DNA of 64,000 bases from positions 6,461,001 through 6,525,000 of the forward strand of contig NC_080561.1 in NCBI RefSeq assembly GCF_030253575.1, read 5' to 3'. The position numbers and the translations under genes were made by a program. Below are positions 36,624-47,244 of the stretch, one piece after another. The DNA is from Rhododendron vialii (lineage: Eukaryota; Streptophyta; Magnoliopsida; Ericales; Ericaceae). The stretch's first letter is position 1, and each line of letters opens with the position of its first letter. The notes under the pieces were generated by a model. The model did not search any database. It was given only the letters and a program-made list of their open reading frames with translations, and had not been told where the DNA came from.

Positions 36624-37798
36624 CAAGTACCACCCCATGAACCGGGGTAATTGGGTACGGTGTACCACTCCAACAATTTTTGGTCTTTCACCAAGGAGTT
36701 CGCCAAGCCCAGCTTGCTTTTCCTAGGTGCGCTACCTAGATCTAGACTAACATAATCCGAGCACAATCATCTCAACCTATCTCACCAAACGGGATAATTC
36801 ATATCCAAATATCATCTGCATAATTCCCTACCGAGTGTCCAAGCACTAAGCGTCCAATAAACTTGAAACACACATAAACTCTTTCATTAACACAAATAAC
36901 CTTCACAAGTCATAAAAATAAATCGCAAGGTGCAAGAGTCATAATTTTTGCATCTCAAATTAAACTTAAATGCTCAAGTAAATATTTTCCTTTTTCTCTA
37001 GATGTTAAACACGTAGCATGGATACAAAGTCTCAAATAAACTTCGTATATTTCCAACACCAAATAACTCTACACTTCAATAACACATAAATTTCAAGAAT
37101 TTAACAAGTATCAACAAGAACCCAATACTCTTTTATATGAGATCTTAAAATCCTAACACAATTTTTCACATAATCTAAAAATAAACATATCAAGAGGGTT
37201 AGTCATGTATCCTACCTCAAAAGAGTCAAATTTCGAAAAAGTTAGGAACTCCAAAGTTGGCCGATCGAGATTTTGTTAGGCTCAATGCGTGTAGCCCTTT
37301 GTCCGTAGATCAACTTTTCCTCTTGCCTTTTCGCAAGATTTGCAAGTCTTGACCTTCAATTTTTGAGTTGAGCAAAGAAGGTTTGAGTGGAGTTGTAGAG
37401 AGAGAAAGAGGCGCAGGAAAGAAAGAAAAGTGGCTGCCGGAAAATAATGAGAACGGGGTTCTCTGATTTTTTTGCTTTTTTAAGTGCAAAAATTACTTAA
37501 GTGCAAAAATTACACTAGGGCCCTTCCAAATATCTCGCTATTGTGCCATCTCGCACAAGTTGCATAACCATTACACTAAGGACCCTATTACCACCAATTA
37601 ATTACATAACCAACTTTAAAGAAGCTTACACACACGGTCCACGGCCCACGAACTTGAACACAATCAATCGAGTACGCTTACACGTGTATGTGCACCTATA
37701 TGCATAAATCAAATACCCATGGCTCACAAAATTATTAATACTTACTCCTAACCGCATTATTAAATAAAATATATTAAAATTAGGGACGGGTCTCTACA

Positions 37799-38440
37799 AG
37801 AGCGATACCCAACAACCGCTCAACTTTACTACACCAAATACTTCCCACCACCATCCTGCAGCAGAACTTTTGAGCCAGTTAGGCTACGACTAGAGTCTCA
37901 AAATAAAAGACTAAACAGTGTGGGGGTTCGGTTTTAGGGATCAGTGGTGCGGCTTGGCTCTTGGCCCCCTCCTAACAACTCCATCTCACATGCAACAAGT
38001 CACCCTATGACGGTCAAGTTAGTCTTAAGTAGAAGCGGATAGGTTTTAGGCAAGGGTGGAATGGCAGACATCATTGCTTCCCTTTTATAGACCTCACCTG
38101 ACATGCTCTCCAAGTAAGGCACGTGAAGGGCATGCTCAAGTAATCGCCTCGGGTGTTCTAGGCCTTAGGCCTTGGAGACCGATGGTGCAAAAACGTGTAA
38201 ATTGGAAGGTCTTTACGAAGAGTTGCCGCAAAGATTAATTGGCTAGCATTTTCGATGGAGAAAGTTGATCAAATACATCAAGTGGCCAGCTTATTATTCA
38301 ATTGGTGTGTCGAAATTAACACGGGGAAGTCAAGTAGAGAAGCACCCAATAAAATTACCATGCTTAAAGGCTATCATCTGGCTTGGTATGATTGGGAATT
38401 AATTACGGCAAATTTAGTCCAAGGATGCATAGAATAGGTT
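37799..38440. other. Non-coding stretch before the channel fragment
   Basis: No gene, element or repeat recognised. Confidence 0.45.
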
Positions 38441-40420
38441 TTGGGTTTGGCCATGTTGGGAAAACCATCGGAGGGAGACGAAGACGACGACCCGTTATTC
38501 GACAAAGATCTCCCGGAGGATTTAACCAAGTCCACCGTCAATGTGCTCACTATACTCCAATGGGTCAGTCTTGTTCTGATTGTGGCAGCTCTGATCACTA
38601 TCCTTGCGATACCGGCTTGGAGGGAGAAGGAAGAGAGAGGCCTCCAATGGTGGAAATGGGAGGTCTTGATACTTGTTCTGATCCGTGGAAGATTGGTTTC
38701 TGGTTGGGGGATCAGAATCATTGTCTTCATCGAGCGCAATTTCCTTGAGCGCAAGAGGGTTTTGTATTTCGTGTACGGAGTGAGGAAGCCGGTGCAGAAC
38801 TGCATCTGGTTTGGCTTGGTTCTGATCGCATGGCAATACCTGTTTGACAAAAGGGTTGAGGCAGAGACCAACAACAGGTTTCTTAAATTGGTGAACAAGT
38901 TCTTGTGGTGTTTGCTTGTGGGAGCTTTGGTGTGGCTGGTGAAAACCTTGATGGTTAAGGTCCTTGCGTCTTCTTTCCACGTGAGCACGTTCTTTGATCG
39001 AATCCAGGAGTCGTTATTCAATCAATACGTGATAGAAATGCTCTCTGGTCCGCCCCTGATTGAGATACAAACAATCAGGGAAGACGAGGAGAGGACTATG
39101 GCAGAGGTCCAGAAGCTTCAAAATGCAGGAGCAATGATGCCTCCGGATCTGAGGGCCACAGCGTTTGCGAAGAGCGGGAAGGTGGTGGGGAGTACGTTCA
39201 AGAAACTGCAGAGGACGTTGAGCAAGAAGTTTTCGAGAGCCTATTCGAAAAGACGATACCAATTGACCATTTGCATAAGATGAATCCTCAGAATGTATCT
39301 GCTTGGAACATGAAGAGGCTGGTGAAAATAGTTCGGCATGGGGTGCTGTCTACTCTGGATGAGCAGATATTGGATTTAACCAATGGTGATGAGTCTGCCA
39401 CTCAGATTAGGAGTGAATTCGAAGCGAAAGTTGCAGCAAGGAAGATCTTCCAGAATGTTGCCAGGAGGGGGACCAAGTATGCCTTTTATGCCTGCTACCA
39501 TTATCTTTTCTGTTGTTCGTTCATCTGCTTTCAGTCATTGAGTTACACTACAATGCACAAAACCTTTCCAGCCCTTGAAATCCTTAATGGGAGGGGACTG
39601 ACTTTCATACAGGCGCTGCATAGCTGTTTTTCTAGAATTTTTGCTACCTCGCAAGATTGAAAACAGAACAGTTAATCGTGACATCCACGCTACAATTTTT
39701 TCCGGAAAATTGCTGGTTCATTTTTTCCTTTGGTTGAACTCAAATGGAAGAGCATAGTCCATTAACTCATACTTCATGGATACGTAATATGTTGCTTTCA
39801 GAGATTCTACTCTCTCTCAGTTTGCAATTTCAATACAGATTTCACAGCGAAGTCATCATTTATTGGAGATGCTGATCATCTGATATGTTTTGATGTGGTT
39901 CTGTCGTAGTGCAGAACGTGTTCCATGAAGTATCTTGAATGATTTTTTGGCTGGCAGGTTCATCCATCTGGAAGACCTTATGCGTTTCATGCGAGAAGAC
40001 GAGGCCATGAAGACCATCGCTCTCATGGGAGGTTCACATGATAGTGAAAAAATAAGCAAATCTCTCCTAAAGAACTGGGTGGTAAGAACTGGCAAACACA
40101 GTTTTCGTAACAAGGACAATTATCATTATTGTCAGTAGTCTCCATGCATCTTTTGAGTTTGTAGTTATCGCGTGAGTACTTAATCTGTTCCATGTGATTC
40201 GTTTAGGTTAATGCTTTTAGAGAACGAAGAGCCCTAGCCCTGACACTAAACGACACGAAAACAGCAGTCAATGTTTGTGATGCATCCATTTGATGTAGGC
40301 AATCGGTGTGAGATTTATGGAGTTAAGGTATGAAAAATCATCTCTGTTCAGTTTCAAGTACTTTTGGTGTGTTTTTGTGCGTAGCTAATCATTCGACATA
40401 ACTTTTCAGATGATTGTCGA
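38441..40420 (+). pseudogene. MSL10-type mechanosensitive channel fragment, broken
   Basis: Homologous to plant MscS-like (MSL) channels of the plasma membrane that open under membrane tension. The first block (38441 to about 39245) has DLPEDL, then hydrophobic helices (LQWVSLVLIVAALITILAI, IWFGLVLIAWQYLF, FLWCLLVGALVWLVKTLMVK) and SGPPLIEIQ. A frameshift near 39245-39260 precedes IDHLHKMNPQNVSAWNMKRL. Introns: 39477-39957 and 40082-40206. Next exons give HLEDLMRFMREDEAMKT and VNAFRERRALALTLNDTK. At about 40270 roughly 60 codons of the pore region are missing and the reading resumes out of frame with FVMHPFDVGNRCEIYG, then an intron from 40328 and MIV at 40410. The N-terminal cytosolic part and the whole C-terminal MscS domain are absent. 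Confidence 0.85.
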
Positions 40421-40755
40421 AAATAAAGAGAGGGAATCGTCACTATCTGATGGAGATTACGCAGCTTAGGATACGTCATTAAATCCCTGGCTTCCTCATT
40501 GATGATACAAACGATGACTCCGGTTATGATAAGGATGCTTATGAAGATGGTGGTGGTGATTCTTGTGATATTTTGAATTGTGATGATTGTAATGATCCTT
40601 GTAGTCGTGACAACTACAATGATGGTAATGAAGCCTATCACAAAAATCCCAATGGTAGAAGACCCTGATAATGATTGGGATAAGGAAGGTTTTGTTGTTA
40701 TTGAATTGTGCCAATTGACGATGCTTAGGCTAATGCTATTTCACTTTGTTTCCAG

Positions 40756-40950
40756 GTGAGGCCTAGGTGGAGGGGCTGGAAGTGCCACATGGTGTCACCC
40801 CAGGACCTGATGCTGCAGTTGTTCTCACTTGAAAGGCGAAGGCCAAGTCCAAAACACGGTGCAGAGAATTCTGCAGCAGGACGCTAACTGCGAGATCTTT
40901 TCTTGACATTTGACACCAACAGTGATGGTTCATCAGATGAAGCGAACTGG
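40756..40950 (+). pseudogene. DCAF8-like last-exon fragment (copy B)
   Basis: Matches the last exon of the WD40 gene from its acceptor (TTTCCAG before 40756). CGC GAA of copy A reads CGC TAA here (40885-40887), giving an early stop. No upstream WD40 exons are present, only the preceding non-coding/acidic stretch from 40419. Confidence 0.85.
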
Positions 40951-40999
40951 TAGTACTTCATTTGATAGATGGCGCACATTAAATTTAAGTTCATTATAC

Positions 41000-42471
41000 T
41001 TCTACAATTGTACATAATATGACAAAAAAAGCGCTATGGTGGGCTTTGGTTTTTGATTCATCTGTTCCCGTTTTGAACTTGCTTTATAGATATGTTTCCC
41101 CATCTTTCCGTTATTTATAGCTCTTCATCTTGCCCTCTTTGTTCATGTGCGTATCATAGATGTCATTCATCTATGGGTTCATTCCGTTGATTATAATCAT
41201 AAGCAAGAGTTTCTCATACTTAGGTTGCGCCATCGATGATTCAGTATTTATGAATGGCGTTTTTCTTCATAACTATCTATGAATGTTGTTGTAATTAGGG
41301 AATCTGATAGATCAGTTTTTTTTGGCCAAAAAGAGGATGCTACATAGCTGATTCTATCTGTGCTACGACCAATTTTTTTATTGGAAATGTTGGTTTTCCG
41401 TTTTCCTGGCTCTCTGGGGTTCTAGATCAGTTTTTTTTGCCAAAAAGAGGGTGCTGCGTAGCTGATTTCATTTTTGCTACGATAATTTTTTTTTTCCAGT
41501 AATGAACTCGGGACGAAAATTCATGATCATAAAGGTAGCCCAATAGTTAGTCCAGTTGGTTAGTGGGTTTACTCTCTATAGAATTGACCATAGTTCAATT
41601 CTTGGAATGATTAGGCTGCAAAAAGGTAATTCCTTGTGAATTCTCTAATTTTTGCGTGGATGGCTTGCCTGTTATGTCCATGGGTCACTCAAGCACGAAA
41701 TCAGAGAAAATTGAACTCTATATAATCACACTATACAAAGTTACAAAAAAAAACTGTGACGAAATGCATGTTTTGCCCGCTAATACTTTAGGTGACGAAA
41801 TCTGATTCTTTAGCGATGGAATCGTTTTGTCACCGAAAGTCATTTTTCTTGTAATGGACACACACAATCATAAACACATGCCCCTAAAAAACAACCGGCA
41901 TCCGTCGCCCCTGAAATGCAGTAGAATGATGTTATCATTTTTTTGAACAGAAGAAAAAGATTTGTTAACCTTTGAAACATAGGAAATGTTATAAAGATTA
42001 AACGGATTTGGAGAAAGACAGCCGGCATCACAATGACGAAGAAGCATCCCAACAACGTTGACACCAAACCGGCCAATCGACAATCATATGGCTCTCCAAA
42101 CCCAGACGCAAATGGCCAGCTGGAAAGGTTCCAACCAGAATACAGCAGAATTAATCAAAGCTCCCTAGGACATGCCCTAGTGAGGGTAACAGATACACAA
42201 CCCAAACAGTTACGACAAAAGCTTAAACCACCACAATCAAAGTAAGACCAAAGCAGCCTTCAAATGCAGCAAAAAAAGTTAGACCCGTATAGAATGATGT
42301 TATTACAACATTGAGAGAAAAACGAAACTCACTCACCTGAAATCATAAATGTGTGAGACAGAGAGAGAGAGAGAGAGAGAGAGATAGAAAGTATGAGTAA
42401 GAGCGAGTACGAGAGCGAATGATTTGTCGGTCCATAGATTGTCGCGCCCAATGGTACGTCCTTAATTTCTA
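41000..42471. other. Non-coding part of copy B
   Basis: Homologous to the region downstream of the WD40 gene in copy A. Has the CACTA-like end (41757-41856), the empty site of the 16621-16836 MITE (single TA near 41991), and a GA microsatellite at 42360-42384. Confidence 0.6.
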
Positions 42472-42843
42472 TCATGTGCATGGAATTTTTCGGGTTTTGT
42501 CCTTCCTCGTGCAGTCTTTGACAGAAATATCCCCATTCTCTCCATCCACTGCGTTTCTCTGCACGGGTACTCCTAGGTAGGCATTGAGAGCTAATAGGAA
42601 CAAATGGTTAGTTACAAGGAATATCAGCTCCAAGACTACCCTGGACGCAAGAGCAATCCATGCAAACAGAGCAACCCATGTTAAGATCACATGCCCCGTT
42701 TTCTCTCCAATCAAGGTCACCAAGGGCAGGAGAAACGTAAACGATACCAGATACAGAACCTTGTACCCGATAGAACGGATCGCGTTCTTTAGACCCGGTA
42801 GCCATTTCATGCGAGAACCGGGTGGTGATGAAGACTGAGACAA
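42472..42843 (-). CDS. Small membrane protein of unknown function (copy B)
   Basis: Close duplicate of the 17321-17740 gene, with the same hydrophobic segments (YLVSFTFLLPLVTLIG; LVTNHLFLLALNAYLG). Upstream of Ser-rich SQSSSPPGSR the frame is shifted by four extra bases (TATA at about 42855) relative to copy A, so the ATG at 42895 reads into another frame. The internal Met of MKWLPGLKN (codon at 42808-42810) is the likely start. Most differences from copy A are substitutions that keep the frame. Function unknown. Confidence 0.5.
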   Translation of the reverse strand: MSQSSSPPGSRMKWLPGLKNAIRSIGYKVLYLVSFTFLLPLVTLIGEKTGHVILTWVALFAWIALASRVVLELIFLVTNHLFLLALNAYLGVPVQRNAVDGENGDISVKDCTRKDKTRKIPCT

Positions 42844-43608
42844 ATAAAGATAGAATATATAGGGAAGTGCTGTGTGGCTTAATTACCGGTTCCATCCTAT
42901 CTCAAGAAACAAAGGACGAGCCTTGGGTGCTTCTACACTTCAATTTAGAGATATATATAATGCTTTAGTTAGGTTGTTTGATTGGATGATGAGAACGAGT
43001 CTGAGAGAAAATAGTAGAAGCCAAAATTAGAACCTAAAAATGTTGTAAACCACTTGGTATAACGTTCTTTTCGCAAACTCAAAATTTGTTTGTTACAATG
43101 TTGAGGTAATGACAAGTGACAACGTACGTCTGTTTTTCCAACAAATTGATTACAAAAATAGCTATAGTGCCTTTGTTGATTTTGTCCAAGGATGAATAGC
43201 TCAATTGAGCACTCAAGGAGCACCGCCAAATTAAGCCAATCATGCTTCAGGGGCTTTTTTCCACATATATTTGTGTGTGAGCTATACGTTTGGTGGTGAA
43301 GCTTATTAAAATATGTAGTGGAAAAAAGTTTCTGGAGCACCGAGTTGTGGGCACCAAGTAGCAGTACTCCAAGAGCAACCAATAATTTTTCCCAGAGAAG
43401 GGATAAAGATGCCCACGTCAGCACAGTTTTTGACAAAATGGACAAAATATACCTGTAGGTGTATAAATTAGAGAGTTTTGTAATTATGTGCGTTTAATTG
43501 AAATAAACTAAGTTCAGGTGTTTATGGGATATTTGGATAAAAGTTTAGGTGCCATTATGAAATTTTCCACAACTATTCAAAATTGCAACTTATGAAATTG
43601 CCTTCTAC

Positions 43609-43776
43609 GAGCATCCACAATGGAATAACCAAAATTATAAAATTGTTAAAGTTAGCAATGTTTCCTCAAAAAAAAAGTGTTCACAGTGGCATAATCAAAC
43701 TTAACAATCTCTTGGTAACTCATCAAATTTTGGCCATTGGATAATCAAAACTAGCAACTTTTTGCCAATAACCAAA

Positions 43777-43811
<35 letters not shown>

Positions 43812-44323
43812 AATGTTTCTAAGAAAAATATTTTTAAAAGAAGTTTTTTTTTTCAAAAACAGTTAAACCATTTTTCAAAAACTGTTATTTTAAAAAAAAA
43901 CTGACTTTTTTCAAAAACTTTTTTGAAAAAGTGTTGCAAGTTTTCAAAAAAATATTTTCTATTTTGAATATCATGTTTTTATTAGTTTGAAAACTATTTT
44001 AAAAAAAAAAATTATATGGTGACAAATTTTAGATTTTATAGGTTGAAAATGTGATGTGGCAAATTTTGATTATTCAATGTTCAATTATGTCACTGTAGAC
44101 ATCTATATTACTAACCTTAACAACCCCTTAAATGGATCAATCACTCTACTACCACACCCATTTACACACCCAATCACACACCCACACTCACAACAAGGGT
44201 GGAGCCCACACATTGATTGGGTGTGTAAATGGGTGTGGTGTTAGAATTTTCCTAAAAGAATAATTAAAATGTGATTTGGCAACTTTTGATTATCCAATTT
44301 TGATTAGTCCACTGTGGATGCTC
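43609..44323. mobile_element. TIR element with GAGCATCCACANTGGA ends
   Basis: Left GAGCATCCACAATGGA and right TCCACTGTGGATGCTC are inverted. No coding capacity. Internally has a CT microsatellite (43782-43809) and a small hairpin at about 44150-44244 (CACACCCATTTACACACCCA and its inverse). No clean target duplication seen. Confidence 0.5.
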
Positions 44324-44377
44324 TAAGTTTATATAACATTACTATAAATTGCATCTCTCTAGATCAATAGCTTATGG

Positions 44378-45295
44378 GATTAAATTCTACACGGAGCGGC
44401 CGTGTAGAATTGGATGTGTGGACAGCCAATGGAAAATTGCCACGTCACCTAATGCTCGTCCAAACTTAAAACGACATTTAATTCCTCGCTCATCTTCTCT
44501 TTAAGTATCTATTCTTTATCGGAAAAGATATAGGTACCGACGGATTTCCCACCGAAATCGTACCGACGGCCTCGCCTGGCCGTCTCCGGCCACCGGACGG
44601 CCAATCCAAACCGTCCAATAATTCTATAAAAAAAAAACCGAGGGGCCTTACGCGAGAAACAACGGCATCCGATGTGTGTAAGGTGTTGGATCAAGCACTC
44701 TTTTTTTCGTGTATATATAAAAAGAGTGCTTGATCCAACACCTTACACACATCGGATGCTATTGTTTCTCGCGTAAGGCCCCTCGGTTTTTTTTTATAGA
44801 ATTATTGGACGGTTCGGATCGGCCGTCCGGTGGCCGGAGACGGCCCGGCGAGGCCATCGGTACGATTTCGGTGGGAAATCCGTCGGTACGGATAACAGCA
44901 CTCATTCTTTATTTGGCTCCTGTAAAGCAGATACTTGATTATGAAAGCTCTAGAGACAAAAATTAATTATGACCCTTTAGAATAAAATGATCAGAAAAAT
45001 AAAATTTTCGCTCCGGTTCAAACAGATTAAAAATTGAACTTAATTTTTTTAGACTGTTTATATATTAAAAAATATGGTTAGAAAATTAAGCACTCCAAAT
45101 TTAAATTCATTTAAACCGATGCAAAGATCTTATTTTTCTATCGAGTATCTGTTTTACAGGGTCCCAAATAAGAAGAAGATGAGCGAGGAATTAAAAGTTG
45201 TTTTAAGTTTGGTTGAGCATTTGATGACGTGGCATCTTTCCATTGGCTGTCTGCACAACCAATTCTACACATGCCCCTCCGTGTAGAATTTAATC
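44378..45295. mobile_element. Larger TIR element interrupted by a MITE
   Basis: Long inverted ends: GATTAAATTCTACACGGAG at the left and its inverse at the right, continuing through AGACAGCCAATGGAAA-like and TTAATTCCTCGCTCATCTTC. Pairing resumes after the nested MITE (CTGTAAAGCAGATACTTGA near 44928 with its inverse near 45145). Own target duplication not found. Confidence 0.65.
44520..44903. mobile_element. Mutator-type foldback MITE (GTACCGAC family), nested
   Basis: Nearly full-length hairpin with a short loop near 44710. Perfect 9-bp duplication ATTCTTTAT at 44511-44519 and 44904-44912. Shares with 21736-22074 the GTACCGACGG block, CGGCCACCGGACGGCC and AAAACCGAGGGGCC. Confidence 0.85.
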
Positions 45296-45425
45296 TCTTT
45301 AAGTTAGAGTAGTATTCGATTTTTTATGAGGGACTACATAATTTTTTTGAGGCAGTTTGTTGTTTTTCGGAATACATGTAAAATGTAATTCTTTCTTCTC
45401 CTTCGAAGTAATTGTCAAGCTTGAT

Positions 45426-46149
45426 TTTTTTTTTTTTGTCAAAAGTGAGAAGATTGTATTGATTAACGCCCAGCGGCACTTACAAAACAGAGTTCATTAC
45501 AAAAAAAGTTGGACAAAGCCAAACTAATCGTCTAACAAATACTACAAAACAAGTAAATCACAAGGCAATCGATGTTTTTCATCCTAACCTAGACATGGAT
45601 TAACGCAATGGCGACACTTTTAAATTGTCTAACATCTAATTAGGAGTCTCGATCAAAAGAGAAAAAGTGCAAAGTTAAGGACAAAAGACATCAAATATCC
45701 AAACGATCAGATGCACTCCACCCAAGTATGAACGCACCAATGAACTCTCAAGAACTAAAGATCTATCAAGCCGTCACGGGTTGCCTCACCAAAGACATCG
45801 TGTAGGGATAGAACGTTAAAGCACAAATGTCGTTGTGAAACAACCTCGATTGAGAGAATCCGATCTGTAGACAAAATTCGTCCGAAGACATAACTAATGA
45901 CTCTCATTGAACGAGAAACAAAACTCTCACAGATTAGACGACAAGTCGTTGATATGGAGAGACAGAAGGGAAAAAAAACCAAAGAAAATGAGTCAGTATT
46001 ACCATGGCCTCCCCCTCCCGCTGCCGCACACGGGTATGGAATCCACGGGGGTGAGGGGAAGGGAGAAGATCGAGGAGTTGTGGTGGCTAGGGTTGAAAGA
46101 GAGGGAGAGAGAGAGAGATAGCGTTATTTTTGTATTGTATTTCTAGGAA
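45426..46149 (-). mobile_element. Non-LTR retroposon in antisense, copy B only
   Basis: Plus strand begins with a T-run (poly(A) on the minus strand). Flanked by near-identical 15-bp repeats ATTGTCAAGCTTGAT (45411-45425) and ATTGCCGAGCTTGAT (46150-46164). Copy A is uninterrupted at the matching place (about 19690). No reverse transcriptase is encoded, so it is SINE-like or a truncated LINE. Confidence 0.6.
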
Positions 46150-46182
46150 ATTGCCGAGCTTGATATTTAGGAAATTTCTAGA

Positions 46183-46740
46183 CATGGTCCCAAGTGGTAT
46201 GGGAGCACATGATGTTCCCATTGAATATGGACTTAGATTGAAAATTATGTAAATCACGGCCATTCCATCAAAATCACCCAAAAAAAGTAAGGTGGATTTG
46301 CAAAAAACAAGATGATTTTACTATTTTTTTGCCAAAAATCGCGATATTACTTGCCATAAAAATGTCGGAAAAGTTATGCCATGCTCCCAAGTGGGTATGA
46401 GAGCATGATGCTTCCATTGAATATGAACTTAGATTGACAAATATGCAAATCATGGCAGTTCGATCAAAACCACACACAAAAAGGTGAATTTGCTAAAAAT
46501 GAGATGGTTTTACTATTTTTTCGCCAAAAAATCACAATATTACTTACCTTAAAAATAAGATTTACATACTATTTACCAAGGCAACACCAACACGTACAAT
46601 GTTATATGGCTACACTTACTACTGAGATCTTTTGACGAGTAATGGTTGAGATCTACTCATACAATCTAACGATTGGGAACAAATGGAAGCATCATGCTTC
46701 CAAACCGCTTGGGAGCATCATAATCATTGCCTGTATGAAG
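46183..46740. repeat. Repeat with two ~190-bp tandem units and inverted ends
   Basis: Units at about 46186-46375 and 46378-46556 share CCATTGAATATG and GATGGTTTTACTATTTTTT-like phrases. The right end GCTTGGGAGCATCATAATCA is inverted relative to the left GTCCCAAGTGGTATGGGAGC. Confidence 0.55.
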
Positions 46741-46799
46741 ACCAAGAGCTAAAGATGCTATTTTTGTTTAAGATGACAAAAACCAAGAGATACTATATA

Positions 46800-47026
46800 C
46801 TTCCTTCCTGAAAAGATTGGCTGGTCCGCAAAACAGTAAAGTCAAAATAATACAATTGTCATAAAAAATTCAAACTTTTTGCCACTAGGTTTTTTTGACC
46901 GGCAACTTTTTATCAGTAGTTATTAAATATCAATGAGTTCTTTTAATTGTTAAATTTAAAAAAAAACATTTCAAGTTTCTAAGTTTTCGTTTTGTGAATC
47001 AGATAATTTGTTTGGGACGGAGGGAG
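46800..47026. mobile_element. Diverged Stowaway-type MITE (copy B)
   Basis: Counterpart of 19757-19967; right end GGGACGGAGGGAG, arms around GGTCCGCAAAACAGT. Confidence 0.7.
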
Positions 47027-47244
47027 CACATTGTTGAGAAAAAAGACAAGGGTCAAACTTGAATTGTAAACCAGTGGTTGGCTGACGATAATTTAGGACA
47101 CCCTTAATTAGGCATATTTTCTTGAAACCTCTGTAAAACCTATCCTAGCTTCCACCCGGACCACCCGTAATTACCTTCATCGATCTCTCTGTTGTACCTG
47201 CCGATCTGACTAGTACTTCTCATTTTCCCTTTTGCCATTGCATG

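Larger units (their letters stand above)
34165..37798 (-). mobile_element. Probable solo LTR, about 3.6 kb including nested MITEs
   Basis: Starts TGTAGCACCCCGG and ends GGGACGGGTCTCTACA; read on the minus strand it starts TGTAGAGACCCGTCCC, like Ty3/gypsy LTRs of plants. Flanks CGAGC and AGAGC match at 4 of 5. No gag or pol recognised inside. The 34240-35160 part is clearly richer in G+C. Contains MITEs at 35441-35810 and 36402-36623. Confidence 0.6.

Noticed and set aside
38374-39021. 215-codon minus-strand open frame over the channel fragment
   Set aside because: Shadow; the plus frame has the MSL helices and motifs.
43609-44323. Mutator-type MITE with 9-bp duplication
   Set aside because: Ends are clearly inverted, but flanks (GCCTTCTAC and TAAGTTTAT) do not match; left as an unclassified TIR element.
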